Source of the DNA: Clostridiales bacterium
GTDB taxonomy: Bacteria; Bacillota; Clostridia; Oscillospirales; Oscillospiraceae
Reading direction: 5' to 3'
DNA: 38,332 nucleotides
Assembly: GCA_019418025.1 (NCBI GenBank)
Contig: DYCR01000006.1
Location: forward strand, 1 to 38,332
This document shows, piece after piece, positions 24,693 to 32,734 of the stretch; within the stretch, counting starts at the first letter, position 1, and each line of letters begins with the position of its first letter. Below the pieces are notes generated by a model. That model was not told the origin of the DNA. It did no database searches and saw nothing but the letters and a program-made list of their open reading frames with translations. The position numbers and the translations under genes are program-made.

Positions 24693-26618
24693 ATGCGGTA
24701 TATTTTGCGTGTGGTTGTGCATGAGAATCAGTGGGAACGTCAAATGCAGGATGTTATCAGATTCTGCCATTATGCCCATATCGAAGAAGTGTTTGTAAAG
24801 GAGCAGTGTCACCAAATCCTGATGTCCCCGGTTCCTATGGAAAAGCACCGACGCATGAGTCGGATCTACAAGCAGTTTGCCAAGGGATTGCGGGAAAAAG
24901 GGATCATTTTCAGTATCAATATTGCAACGATCGTGGGACACTGCGATGCGGAGCTGGCCCCGGAGCAGCAGCTGCCGTTTTCCCATTTTGTAGGTGCAGA
25001 CCTCAAGGAGCGTCAGTCGAATTTCTGTATTATGGACCCAGAATGGCAGCAATATGCTCAGGAAATGGTCTCGCTCTATGCTGCCAGCAAGCCGGCACGA
25101 CTGATGATCGATGATGATTTCAGAAGTCTGAATCATTCCGGTTATTTAGGTTGTTTTTGCCCTTTGCATGTGCAGGCGGTTTCCAAACAAACGGGCAGAC
25201 AATTGACGGCTGAATCCATTCTGAGGCATGTGACGGGAAATTCTGAGGAGGATCAGCAGATCAGAAAAGTCTGGATGCAGGTGAATTTTGATGCGCAGCT
25301 CCAGGCTGCAGAGAAAATCCGGGATGCAGTCCACCGTGTCAGTCCCGACACGATTGTTGGGCTGATGAACTCCGGTGAGCAGAACCATTCGGTTCAGGGA
25401 CGAAAGATTGAACAGCTGATCGCGGCCTTTGCAGGGGACAAGAAGGGGCTGTCCAGGCCTTTGGGTGGAGCGTACAGCGATGCGCTGCATGAGGAGCTGA
25501 TCGGAGCAGTTCAGGGGATGGCGTTGAGCATGGAGCAGCTTTCCAATGTGGAAATAGTCAGCGAGGTGGAAAATTGGCCCCATACACGCTATACAAAAAG
25601 CATTCGCCAAACCCGATTGCAGATGCAGCTTCATGCTATGGCAGGGGCAGATGCGATCTCGATGAACATATTTGATTTTATGGGAACCCCTTACGAGCAA
25701 GAACCGGAGATGATGCAGATGATCCGGGAGGCTCGTCGAGAATTGGATGAGATTGCAAGACTCCGCAGGGCGAAGCGGCCTGAGGGTGTTGGGGTGCTGT
25801 GGCATCCGGAGGCAGCCTTACATAAATGGAATTATGGTAACACGCCGGAGGAAATCGTGCCGGACCGGACCGCTGATACGCTGCTGCCACTGCTGGGTAT
25901 ACCGGTCTGCTTCCATGAGTCTGAGGTGAATTATCTGACTCAGGATGTAGCGGCATGTCTCAGTGACGATGATTTGCGCCGACTGCTGAAGCGAGGGTTG
26001 ATTCTGGATGCCGGTGCCGCAGATGTGTTGGATCGGAGAGGGTTTTCAGACCTGATAGGCTGCCGTGTGGATGGAAAGGTGCAGGAGGTATCGGCGGAGA
26101 TCTTGGAGGATGGCGACTTTTGCGGAAGGTTCAAAGGAAATATGCTCCCGACCAATCTGCTGCGGCTTCACCTTAAAGGGGAGGATATGCCTATGCTCGT
26201 GCCGGCAAAGAGCGCACACGTATTGACTGCTATCGTTGATCAGGACTATCATTGGATCGCCAATGGGGTAACGCTGTTTGAAAATCGTCTGGGCGGACGT
26301 GTATGTGTGATCCCGACCAATGTCTCGGTGTGGACGTGGGCCTATCGGTCCAGAGCATATTTGCTGCGCCGGATCGTAAACTGGCTGTCACAGGGGCGGA
26401 TTCCAACCCAGTTGTCCGAGGGCGTGAATGTTGCACCGTTCTATTATAAGGATCGGCAGACGGGGGAGCAGATGCTGGCGCTGTTGAATACGGGATTGGA
26501 TGAGGAAAGAGTTTCGGTCAATGTGGAAGGTATTGCGCTTGACAAAGACGGTGTGCCTGTATTGCTGGATGGACTGCTGCTTCCGGCACTGAGCTTGCAG
26601 TATTACATCATCAAATGA
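24693..26618 (+). CDS. GH42-like TIM-barrel protein of unrecognised family
   Basis: A 641-residue predicted cytoplasmic protein with no signal peptide. Three parts can be seen: a TIM-barrel-like region (about 1-360), a glutamine-amidotransferase-like flavodoxin-fold region (about 365-560, from VGVLWHPEAA) and a short C-terminal beta domain. This is the layout of GH42 beta-galactosidases. The expected Asn-Glu acid/base position is occupied by IDDDFRS (D140-D142), followed by GCFCPLH (C154, C156) as in a small metal site. EVENWPHTRY (E291 or E293) is a candidate nucleophile. It could be a divergent or new clan-A glycosidase. Its position between the permeases and the sulfatase suggests action on the same imported glycan. 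I do not recognise a characterised family. Confidence 0.6.
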   Translation: MRYILRVVVHENQWERQMQDVIRFCHYAHIEEVFVKEQCHQILMSPVPMEKHRRMSRIYKQFAKGLREKGIIFSINIATIVGHCDAELAPEQQLPFSHFVGADLKERQSNFCIMDPEWQQYAQEMVSLYAASKPARLMIDDDFRSLNHSGYLGCFCPLHVQAVSKQTGRQLTAESILRHVTGNSEEDQQIRKVWMQVNFDAQLQAAEKIRDAVHRVSPDTIVGLMNSGEQNHSVQGRKIEQLIAAFAGDKKGLSRPLGGAYSDALHEELIGAVQGMALSMEQLSNVEIVSEVENWPHTRYTKSIRQTRLQMQLHAMAGADAISMNIFDFMGTPYEQEPEMMQMIREARRELDEIARLRRAKRPEGVGVLWHPEAALHKWNYGNTPEEIVPDRTADTLLPLLGIPVCFHESEVNYLTQDVAACLSDDDLRRLLKRGLILDAGAADVLDRRGFSDLIGCRVDGKVQEVSAEILEDGDFCGRFKGNMLPTNLLRLHLKGEDMPMLVPAKSAHVLTAIVDQDYHWIANGVTLFENRLGGRVCVIPTNVSVWTWAYRSRAYLLRRIVNWLSQGRIPTQLSEGVNVAPFYYKDRQTGEQMLALLNTGLDEERVSVNVEGIALDKDGVPVLLDGLLLPALSLQYYIIK

Positions 26619-26637
26619 CGAGAAAGTGTGATCCGGA

Positions 26638-28083
26638 ATGAAAAAAACGAGCAAAAATCATCCTAATCTGCTGTTTGTATTTGCAGACCAGTGGCGCAAA
26701 CAGTCATTGGGGATAGAAGATCCCAAAATAATCACGCCAAACTTTGATGCGTTTGCAAAAGACAGTGTCTATTTTCAAAATGCAGTAAGCAATTGCCCCC
26801 TGTGTTCGCCTTATCGAGGGTGTCTGTTCACCGGCAAGTATCCGGTCCAAAATGGTATATATGGCAATTGCATGACCGGGTATGATATCGCACTGCGGGA
26901 GGATGACATAGCCCTGAGTGATGTTTTATACGATCAGGGCTATCGGACAGGCTACATCGGAAAATGGCATCTGGATGAGCCAGAGCTGAATCATAGTGAT
27001 CATCCGCGATCCGGCGCAGCAAACTGGGATGCATATACGCCCCAAGGGCCTCGCCGCCACCATTTTTCATATTGGCATGCCTACAATGCTGACAACGACC
27101 ATCTGAGCCCTCATTACTGGGAGGATTCGCCGGAACGGATCGACATCGCCCAGTGGTCCCCGATCCACGAAACGGACAAGGCACTGGAGTTTCTGGCGCA
27201 AAGCTCTGAGCAGCCCTTTGCGCTGTTTGTATCTTGGAACCCGCCCCACCCGCCGTTTGATCGTGTACCGGAGCAATATGTGCGGATGTATGATGATCTG
27301 GATGAGCTTCCTCACAATGTCCCGGAGGCTGACAGATATGACAACCAGACCGGGGAGCCCGGAATCGTGGGGACAGAGCAGCTGAAGCTGGCTATGCGGC
27401 GATACTATGGTGCAATTTCGGGACTGGATGAGCAGTTTGGTCGATTGATGACATTTTTGAAGGACAATGATCTGTACGACAATACGCTGATCGTTTTGAC
27501 GGCAGATCATGGGGAGCATCTGGGTACCCATGGGCTGGTTGGAAAGCACACATGGTATGAACAGAGTGTGTGTGTGCCTCTTATGATGCGCTATCCCGAT
27601 AAGCTTTGTCCACGCAGAGAGGAGCTGTGTATTTCTACGGTGAATCTGCCCTCTACCATGCTGTCTCTGATGGATCTGGATCGTTCAGAAGTAGCGGGAC
27701 CGGATGTATCCCGATATTTGGTGCAGCAGAGCCGACCCGATGAGGACTGTGCATTTTTATCGGCCTATGTCAGCCGCGATATATTTATAGAGGCGTTTCA
27801 GATGTTGGGGATCAAACCGGTGGATGTAGGCTGGCGCGGAATTCGGGATCGCAGATATACCTATGTTCTGTTCCGTGGGTATATGCCGGAGGATCGGCCA
27901 TGCGCGCTTCTTTATGATAGAGAGAATGATCCGGATCAGGCCGCTCCCGTTGAGATGGGGAAGCGGATTGATCATACGGCAGCTGTGCATCTGCATGAGA
28001 AGCTGATGCGCCACCTAAAAACGGAGAACCCCGGATTTTATCAATGGGCCCGGCAGTGGTTTCAGGTTTCTGCAAATAAATGA
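26638..28083 (+). CDS. Sulfatase (formylglycine-dependent), cytoplasmic
   Basis: Sulfatase of the alkaline-phosphatase superfamily, 481 residues. The maturation motif is C56-S-P-Y-R60, where Cys56 would become formylglycine through an anaerobic maturase (anSME) encoded elsewhere. Other active-site elements are FADQ (metal-binding D17), GKWHLD near residue 103, TADHGEHLGTHG near residues 286-297 and GKHTWYEQ just after. The protein begins directly with the first beta strand and has no signal peptide, so it should act inside the cell on imported material. It follows the GH42-like gene by 19 bases and ends operon C. The substrate could be a sulfated mucin-type or glycosaminoglycan-type sugar; the sequence does not decide. 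Confidence 0.92.
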   Translation: MKKTSKNHPNLLFVFADQWRKQSLGIEDPKIITPNFDAFAKDSVYFQNAVSNCPLCSPYRGCLFTGKYPVQNGIYGNCMTGYDIALREDDIALSDVLYDQGYRTGYIGKWHLDEPELNHSDHPRSGAANWDAYTPQGPRRHHFSYWHAYNADNDHLSPHYWEDSPERIDIAQWSPIHETDKALEFLAQSSEQPFALFVSWNPPHPPFDRVPEQYVRMYDDLDELPHNVPEADRYDNQTGEPGIVGTEQLKLAMRRYYGAISGLDEQFGRLMTFLKDNDLYDNTLIVLTADHGEHLGTHGLVGKHTWYEQSVCVPLMMRYPDKLCPRREELCISTVNLPSTMLSLMDLDRSEVAGPDVSRYLVQQSRPDEDCAFLSAYVSRDIFIEAFQMLGIKPVDVGWRGIRDRRYTYVLFRGYMPEDRPCALLYDRENDPDQAAPVEMGKRIDHTAAVHLHEKLMRHLKTENPGFYQWARQWFQVSANK

Positions 28084-28087
28084 CACG

Positions 28088-28119
28088 TACTCCCGGTTTT
28101 TTTGCAAAAACCGGGAGTA
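28088..28119 (+). terminator. Terminator hairpin of operon C
   Basis: ACTCCCGGTTTTT (28089-28101) pairs with AAAAACCGGGAGT (28106-28118), extended by one T-A pair. No T tract follows the stem in either direction, so the stem itself must act, perhaps inefficiently. It overlaps the promoter of the regulator pair. Confidence 0.6.
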
Positions 28120-28130
28120 TATGCTATGAT
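28102..28130 (+). promoter_or_regulatory. Promoter of the YesN/YesM pair, inside the terminator
   Basis: TTGCAA (28102-28107), a 17-base spacer and TATGAT (28125-28130). The -35 box lies in the loop and right arm of the preceding terminator, so read-through transcription and local initiation may interfere. Confidence 0.45.
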
Positions 28131-28176
28131 ATCCCCATAGGAAACAAGGGCTGTTTACATGGATGGGTGAGAGGAT

Positions 28177-29778
28177 ATGAGTGAATACTACAAGCTTCTG
28201 ATCGTGGACGATGAGGAGGAAGTGCGTCAGGGCATGTTCTGTGGAATCGACTGGGAGCGGTTCGGATTTCAGGCAGTTGCCCAGGCCGGAAACGGTCTGG
28301 AAGCAATGTCAGAAGTGGAAAAACACAAGCCGGATGTAGTTCTGACAGATATCCGAATGGATGGGATGGACGGCATGGAGCTGATTGGTTATTTGGCGGA
28401 GAAGCATCCGGATATCAAGGTGGTTCTGCTAAGCGGATTCAGTGATCTTGAGTATTATCAGACGGCGCTGCGGATGAAGGTGTTTGACTACATTCTGAAA
28501 CCCAGCTGTCCCAAGGATTTTGAAAGCGTGTTTGGCAAGCTGAAAAAGGAACTGGATGGTATCAGGTTCCAACATCGGAAAATGGAAAATCTGACGGAGC
28601 ATTTTGAACGGTCATTCAGCAAGGAACATATTTCATTTCTTTGTAGCTGGATGCAGGGGTTGATCCCCAGTGATGAGGAAATCAAGCGCGGCAGGGATTA
28701 CTATCGGGTCAAATTCCCCGAGGAGAATTTAGCAGTTATCATTTTTACAACCCTGACGGGGGGAGAAAAGAATCAGTCGGTGGATGCGGCGGCATCTCAG
28801 AAGATGCTTCGCTGTCTCTCAAGTGAGCTGCAAGGGAAGGGACAATTTGTAAATTCAGAATTATTTCCTTTTGAAAAAAATGTGGTATGTATTACCGAAT
28901 GCTCCGATGTGACAAAGCTTGCCGAGGGACTGAGCGATACCATCAGACGGATCAGACAGAAGTATGGTATGCTCCTGTTCGGCGGTGTAAGTGAATGCTG
29001 CTGTGATGAGCTGCTTTTGAGCTGTTATTTTAGTCAGGCTCAGCTTGCCATGCGCCAGAGCGTTTTCTTTGAGAAAGAGGATATCGTATTTTATCGGGAT
29101 GTGGTAGCGGCAACTAAAAATCTGACCTCCCGGTACGGCCTCGACTATACCCACTGCATAGAGCGTCTGTTTAAGGATGACAAAGAAAGCTTTGAACGGG
29201 AGATCGCAGAACTGTTTTCCAAATTCTATGGAAAACTAAGGCTGAATTACGATTATCTCGACAGCATCTGCAACAATCTTTACTACACGGCCTTGCAGCA
29301 TGCAGAGCAGCTGGGGTTGTATTTTCCTGAGACGGAAAACTTTTATGCCTATCTATCCAAGATGCATTCGTTAAGAGAAAAGGAATCCTACACCAGAGAC
29401 GCCATTGAGGGGATCTATCTCATGACGAAGCAGGTGTGTCAGTCCGGTCAGAAAAACGTGGTATCAGAGATCGATAAAATGCTGGAGGAGGAATATGCAG
29501 ATCCAGAGATGTCGCTGCTGAAAATCAGCGAACGGATCGGTCGCAGCAGTGCGTATATTTCAGCTGTCTACAAGCAGGAAACCGGAAAGAACATCATCGA
29601 TGAGATCACACTGCGGCGAATGGAAAAAGCAAAGGAATATCTGGAGGAAACCAATCTGAAAATCTATGTGATCGCAGCACAGGTGGGGTACCAGGATTGT
29701 TCGTATTTTACGAGAGTATTCCGAAAAAATACTGGGATTGGGCCAAGTGAGTACCGAAAGAACAGGAAAAGACAGTGA
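28177..29778 (+). CDS. YesN-type response regulator (receiver + AraC HTH)
   Basis: Two-component response regulator of 533 residues. The receiver domain (1-125) has DD at 11-12, phospho-acceptor D58 in VVLTDIRMDGMDG and K108 in ILKPSC. A central linker region follows. The C-terminal AraC domain (about 430-533) includes LLKISERIGRSSAYISAVYKQETG and the second helix-turn-helix IYVIAAQVGYQDCSYFTRVFRK. The paired kinase follows 48 bases later. Its likely target is the palindromic promoter of importer C. The upstream GAGAGGAT serves as ribosome site. Confidence 0.93.
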   Translation: MSEYYKLLIVDDEEEVRQGMFCGIDWERFGFQAVAQAGNGLEAMSEVEKHKPDVVLTDIRMDGMDGMELIGYLAEKHPDIKVVLLSGFSDLEYYQTALRMKVFDYILKPSCPKDFESVFGKLKKELDGIRFQHRKMENLTEHFERSFSKEHISFLCSWMQGLIPSDEEIKRGRDYYRVKFPEENLAVIIFTTLTGGEKNQSVDAAASQKMLRCLSSELQGKGQFVNSELFPFEKNVVCITECSDVTKLAEGLSDTIRRIRQKYGMLLFGGVSECCCDELLLSCYFSQAQLAMRQSVFFEKEDIVFYRDVVAATKNLTSRYGLDYTHCIERLFKDDKESFEREIAELFSKFYGKLRLNYDYLDSICNNLYYTALQHAEQLGLYFPETENFYAYLSKMHSLREKESYTRDAIEGIYLMTKQVCQSGQKNVVSEIDKMLEEEYADPEMSLLKISERIGRSSAYISAVYKQETGKNIIDEITLRRMEKAKEYLEETNLKIYVIAAQVGYQDCSYFTRVFRKNTGIGPSEYRKNRKRQ

Positions 29779-29826
29779 AAATGAAGAATAAAATATTGGG
29801 GAAATAAATTCGGGGAGGAAAGTTGG

Positions 29827-31668
29827 ATGCTTGTCAAGACCCTAAAGAAGCTTTCTGTCAAATCGGCGCTGGCTATTATCTGCCTGATCTGTATCCTGGT
29901 TCCATCCGCGGTGATCACAACCTTGCTCGTGTCCAATCAGTATGACACCTTGGTACACAATTCAATCAATACAGTCAACGATAATCTGGCTGTGATCGCA
30001 GCCAGTGTGGATACCATGTTGATGCAGGAGGTAGAAACCACATCAGAGACGCTGCTGTTTGACCACGATCTTCACGAGATGCTCCATGAGGCAGCTCAGG
30101 AGGAATGCCAAGGAAGAGATAAGCTTGTTCAGATTTATCTGCTCAATCAGCATATCTCCCGGGTAGATCCCTATGGGGATATCAACAAAAATTTATCGAT
30201 CCTGTTGGATGAGAACGGGCGCATTTACAATGTCAGATTTCCGGCGATGTATGATGAGCGGATGCAGCGGTCTGTGGAAAGTCTCTGCTCTGCTGTCAGT
30301 ACGAACTATACCAATCTTGAATGGTTTCCAATGCAGGACAATCTGTTTGATGCATCCTATCCGTCCCCTCGGTATCGGTACGTAGTGCCTGTGGTACGGA
30401 ATCTGATATCCTACCGCAATCGTCAATATTATGGGAAATTGATCATGGCTCTGTATGAGGATACCATATTTGACTGTTATAAAAACAGCTCCTTACTGGA
30501 AAACGGCTGTGTATATATTGTTGACAGGGAGGGGAATCTGATCTCCCATTCGGATACCAATGCTTTAGAAGAGGATTTTTCTCAAAAGGGTTTGGTGCAG
30601 CGATGCCTTTCCGCCCCAACAGGGGGCTTCATCGATGAAGAGGCAAAGGTGTATGTATCGTCGAAAACGGCCAATCACGGGCAGTGGCTGTGCATCACCG
30701 AGGCTCATTTGGGGGCAATCAGTCGGGAAATCGCACAAGGGATCATCCGGTATTTGCTGATTGCCGGGATCGTGACCATGATCGCCATTGTTGCGGTGCT
30801 TCTGTTGGCGCGACTGGTTGTTTCGCCCTTTGACGACCTTAGGGAAAGTATGTATGCAGCGGCAAAACATGATTTTTCTCATAAGGTCCGAAAGCGTGGC
30901 ACAAAGGATATGGTTCAGCTGATCGAAAATTACAACTATCTTTTGCAGGAAACCAACGATCTGATTTATCACAAATATGAGACTACCCGAAAACAGCAGC
31001 AGGCAGAACTGGATGCACTTGTCATGCAGATCAATCCGCATTTTTTGTACAACACGCTGGAGTCCATCAGCTGGAAGGCTCGTAATGCGGGAATCCCTGA
31101 GGTGGGGGATATGTTGTACTGTCTGGGGAAGATGTTTAATCTGTCTGTCAACAAGGGAAAGCGAATGTGTACTTTGAGCAGAGAACTAGAGCATGTGGAG
31201 CTGTACCTCCAACTGCAAAACCTTCGTTATAAGAACAAGTTCCGATTGGAGGTATCGGTGGAGGATGAGGAGCTTCTTGATTATGAAGTTACAAAGCTCA
31301 TTTTGCAGCCGATTGTGGAAAACAGTATCCTGCATGGGTTTAAGAATCGGTCTGACGATTGCAGAGTGCATATCCATGTACAGTGTGACGGAAGTCTGGT
31401 GACTATTTTTGTGGAGGACAATGGCTGCGGTATCCCGGAAGAGCAGCTCGGGCTGCTGCGGACACGGCTCAGTGATACCCGGGTGGATTATGATGAGCAG
31501 CAGGCATTTCACAATCAACAGCGGGGCGCGGGAATCGGCATTATCAATGTACATCAGCGCATCCGCCTGTATTACGGTGAAAATTACGGAATAGAGGTTG
31601 AAGCGTCGTCGCCTGAGGGGACCTGCATTGCGGTCAATCTTCCGTATCAAAAAGAGGAATCTGAGTGA
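29827..31668 (+). CDS. YesM-type sensor histidine kinase
   Basis: Membrane histidine kinase of 613 residues. The first transmembrane segment is near residues 14-36 and the second near 303-328, enclosing an extracellular Cache-type sensor of about 265 residues. A HAMP linker (VVSPFDDLRESM) follows, then the His-kinase domain with QINPHFLYNTLESI, H405 being the phosphorylated residue. The ATP-binding domain includes VENSILHGFKN and EDNGCGIP (about residue 530). This is the LytS/YesM type, which pairs with YesN-type regulators and senses extracellular saccharides. The ribosome site is GGGGAGG. It is the last gene of block C. Confidence 0.93.
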   Translation: MLVKTLKKLSVKSALAIICLICILVPSAVITTLLVSNQYDTLVHNSINTVNDNLAVIAASVDTMLMQEVETTSETLLFDHDLHEMLHEAAQEECQGRDKLVQIYLLNQHISRVDPYGDINKNLSILLDENGRIYNVRFPAMYDERMQRSVESLCSAVSTNYTNLEWFPMQDNLFDASYPSPRYRYVVPVVRNLISYRNRQYYGKLIMALYEDTIFDCYKNSSLLENGCVYIVDREGNLISHSDTNALEEDFSQKGLVQRCLSAPTGGFIDEEAKVYVSSKTANHGQWLCITEAHLGAISREIAQGIIRYLLIAGIVTMIAIVAVLLLARLVVSPFDDLRESMYAAAKHDFSHKVRKRGTKDMVQLIENYNYLLQETNDLIYHKYETTRKQQQAELDALVMQINPHFLYNTLESISWKARNAGIPEVGDMLYCLGKMFNLSVNKGKRMCTLSRELEHVELYLQLQNLRYKNKFRLEVSVEDEELLDYEVTKLILQPIVENSILHGFKNRSDDCRVHIHVQCDGSLVTIFVEDNGCGIPEEQLGLLRTRLSDTRVDYDEQQAFHNQQRGAGIGIINVHQRIRLYYGENYGIEVEASSPEGTCIAVNLPYQKEESE

Positions 31669-31757
31669 CGTGGCGTTCGGCGGTTTCGGAGGAGGTATCA
31701 TCTACTGCCGCTGATGACGGCTTTGATCTTGTGGGGATGCAGAAGGGGAAAAGAAAA

Positions 31758-31789
31758 CCAAGCGCGGCACCGTGAGGTGCCGCGCTTGG
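31758..31789 (-). terminator. Terminator of the DUF4430 lipoprotein gene
   Basis: A perfect 14-bp stem, CCAAGCGCGGCACC (31758-31771) with GGTGCCGCGCTTGG (31776-31789), around a GTGA loop. On the minus strand TTTTCTTTT follows. It may also help stop plus-strand transcription from the kinase gene. Confidence 0.8.
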
Positions 31790-31816
31790 TTGGCATGCCG
31801 AAAAAATGGGGTGAAA

Positions 31817-32260
31817 TCACTCGGCCTTGAGCATGTAGGTTGCTCCGGCGGTGATATCGGTCTGGTCGATTCCGGTGGTGGCGTACTCACCATCGATATA
31901 GAAGGCCCAATATTTGCCGTCCTTGTTGAAGTCCAGTGTGGTGCCGTTTACGGTGGTGATCATCAGACCGAAGTCGCTGGGCTCACCGGCAACCAGTCCC
32001 AGCTCGACAAGAGCCTCGCCGACGGTGGTCTTGTCGGTATTGATCTGGACGGTGATCTCCTTGCCGTCGGTATCGACAACTGCAAGGGTGAACTGTGTGC
32101 TGCCGATGCCGAGACTCTGACCGTCGGTAATGGTGGCAACGGTGGGCTCGGTGGTGGTGGAGGGGGTGCTGCCGCAGCCTGCTGCAAAGATGGACAGGGC
32201 TGCTGCCAGCATCACGGCCAGGATAACAGAAATAAGCTTTTTGGTGGTGTTCCGATTCAT
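31817..32260 (-). CDS. DUF4430 lipoprotein
   Basis: A 147-residue secreted lipoprotein with lipobox FAAGC (Cys29) and a Thr/Ser-rich linker. A DUF4430 (transcobalamin C-terminal-like) domain follows, from about residue 45, with TVGEALVELGLV, GKYWAFYIDGEYA and a closing ITAGATYMLK. The domain is found in cobalamin-binding and surface proteins of Firmicutes, but a single short copy like this has no known ligand. GAGGAGA precedes ATG 32260. It is a single-gene unit: its own promoter and structured leader lie upstream and its own terminator downstream, so it is not part of importer operon C or D. Confidence 0.85.
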   Translation of the reverse strand: MNRNTTKKLISVILAVMLAAALSIFAAGCGSTPSTTTEPTVATITDGQSLGIGSTQFTLAVVDTDGKEITVQINTDKTTVGEALVELGLVAGEPSDFGLMITTVNGTTLDFNKDGKYWAFYIDGEYATTGIDQTDITAGATYMLKAE

Positions 32261-32436
32261 AAGTGATCTCCTCGTTCAGAAGTTTATGGCGCAGTGATCT
32301 CTGACCGCCATAGCGGCAGGGGGAGGATCATCGGTGATGTATCCCCGATACAGCGGCATGCCGGCAGGACCTGCCATGTACGGCGGCTGCTCTTGCGGGA
32401 CTGAAGGGGATACTGCGATCCATCTGTGTGCCATTT
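32261..32436 (-). other. Structured leader of the DUF4430 gene
   Basis: The predicted transcript has about 175 untranslated bases before the DUF4430 start codon. It contains a GGCAGG-A-CCTGCC inverted repeat (about 32373-32385), a CGGCATGCCG palindrome beside it, and ATCGG/CCGAT pairing around 32330-32348. The content is consistent with a regulatory RNA. Canonical cobalamin-riboswitch boxes were sought and not found, so the class is unknown. Confidence 0.35.
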
Positions 32437-32442
32437 ACTGAC

Positions 32443-32472
32443 ATTATACGTCAGGAATCCCGAAAATTGCAA
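32443..32472 (-). promoter_or_regulatory. Promoter of the DUF4430 gene
   Basis: Minus strand: TTGCAA (32472-32467), an 18-base spacer, TATAAT (32448-32443). The -10 box is perfect. It defines the start of the long leader. Confidence 0.6.
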
Positions 32473-32667
32473 GTGCAATATATGCACAGCCGCATTTTCC
32501 TCAGGGGGGTGGGATGCTCCGGGATCTTTTCCGGAAGCTTGCCCGCAGAAGCGGAGGCCATACAGTCACGCCCCTTCCCGTGCATGGAATCGGCTGTACG
32601 GAAGAGGGGGCTTTGCACGGTATGACGTACCTGACATAATGTTTACAAAACAGTAAAAAATCACAAT

Positions 32668-32696
32668 TTGACATTATTCTTTTCGGCTCTTATAAT
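32668..32696 (+). promoter_or_regulatory. Perfect consensus sigma-A promoter of the orphan regulator
   Basis: TTGACA (32668-32673), exactly 17 bases, TATAAT (32691-32696). All core bases match. The start codon lies about 38 bases downstream, leaving a short leader. Confidence 0.85.
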
Positions 32697-32734
32697 GAAT
32701 ATAGAATCAATTCACAACCTCTGGGAGAAAAATG

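Larger units (their letters stand above)
32437..32734. other. Intergenic region between DUF4430 and the orphan regulator
   Basis: About 300 bases carrying two divergent promoters, 32443-32472 on the minus strand and 32668-32696 on the plus strand. Short open frames in between lack ribosome sites and family resemblance, so I see no gene here. Confidence 0.5.

Noticed and set aside
32261..32436. Cobalamin riboswitch in the DUF4430 leader
   Set aside because: Only a partial GGCAGGTCCTGCC resemblance to the B12 box was found; the other conserved blocks of the class are not visible in order.
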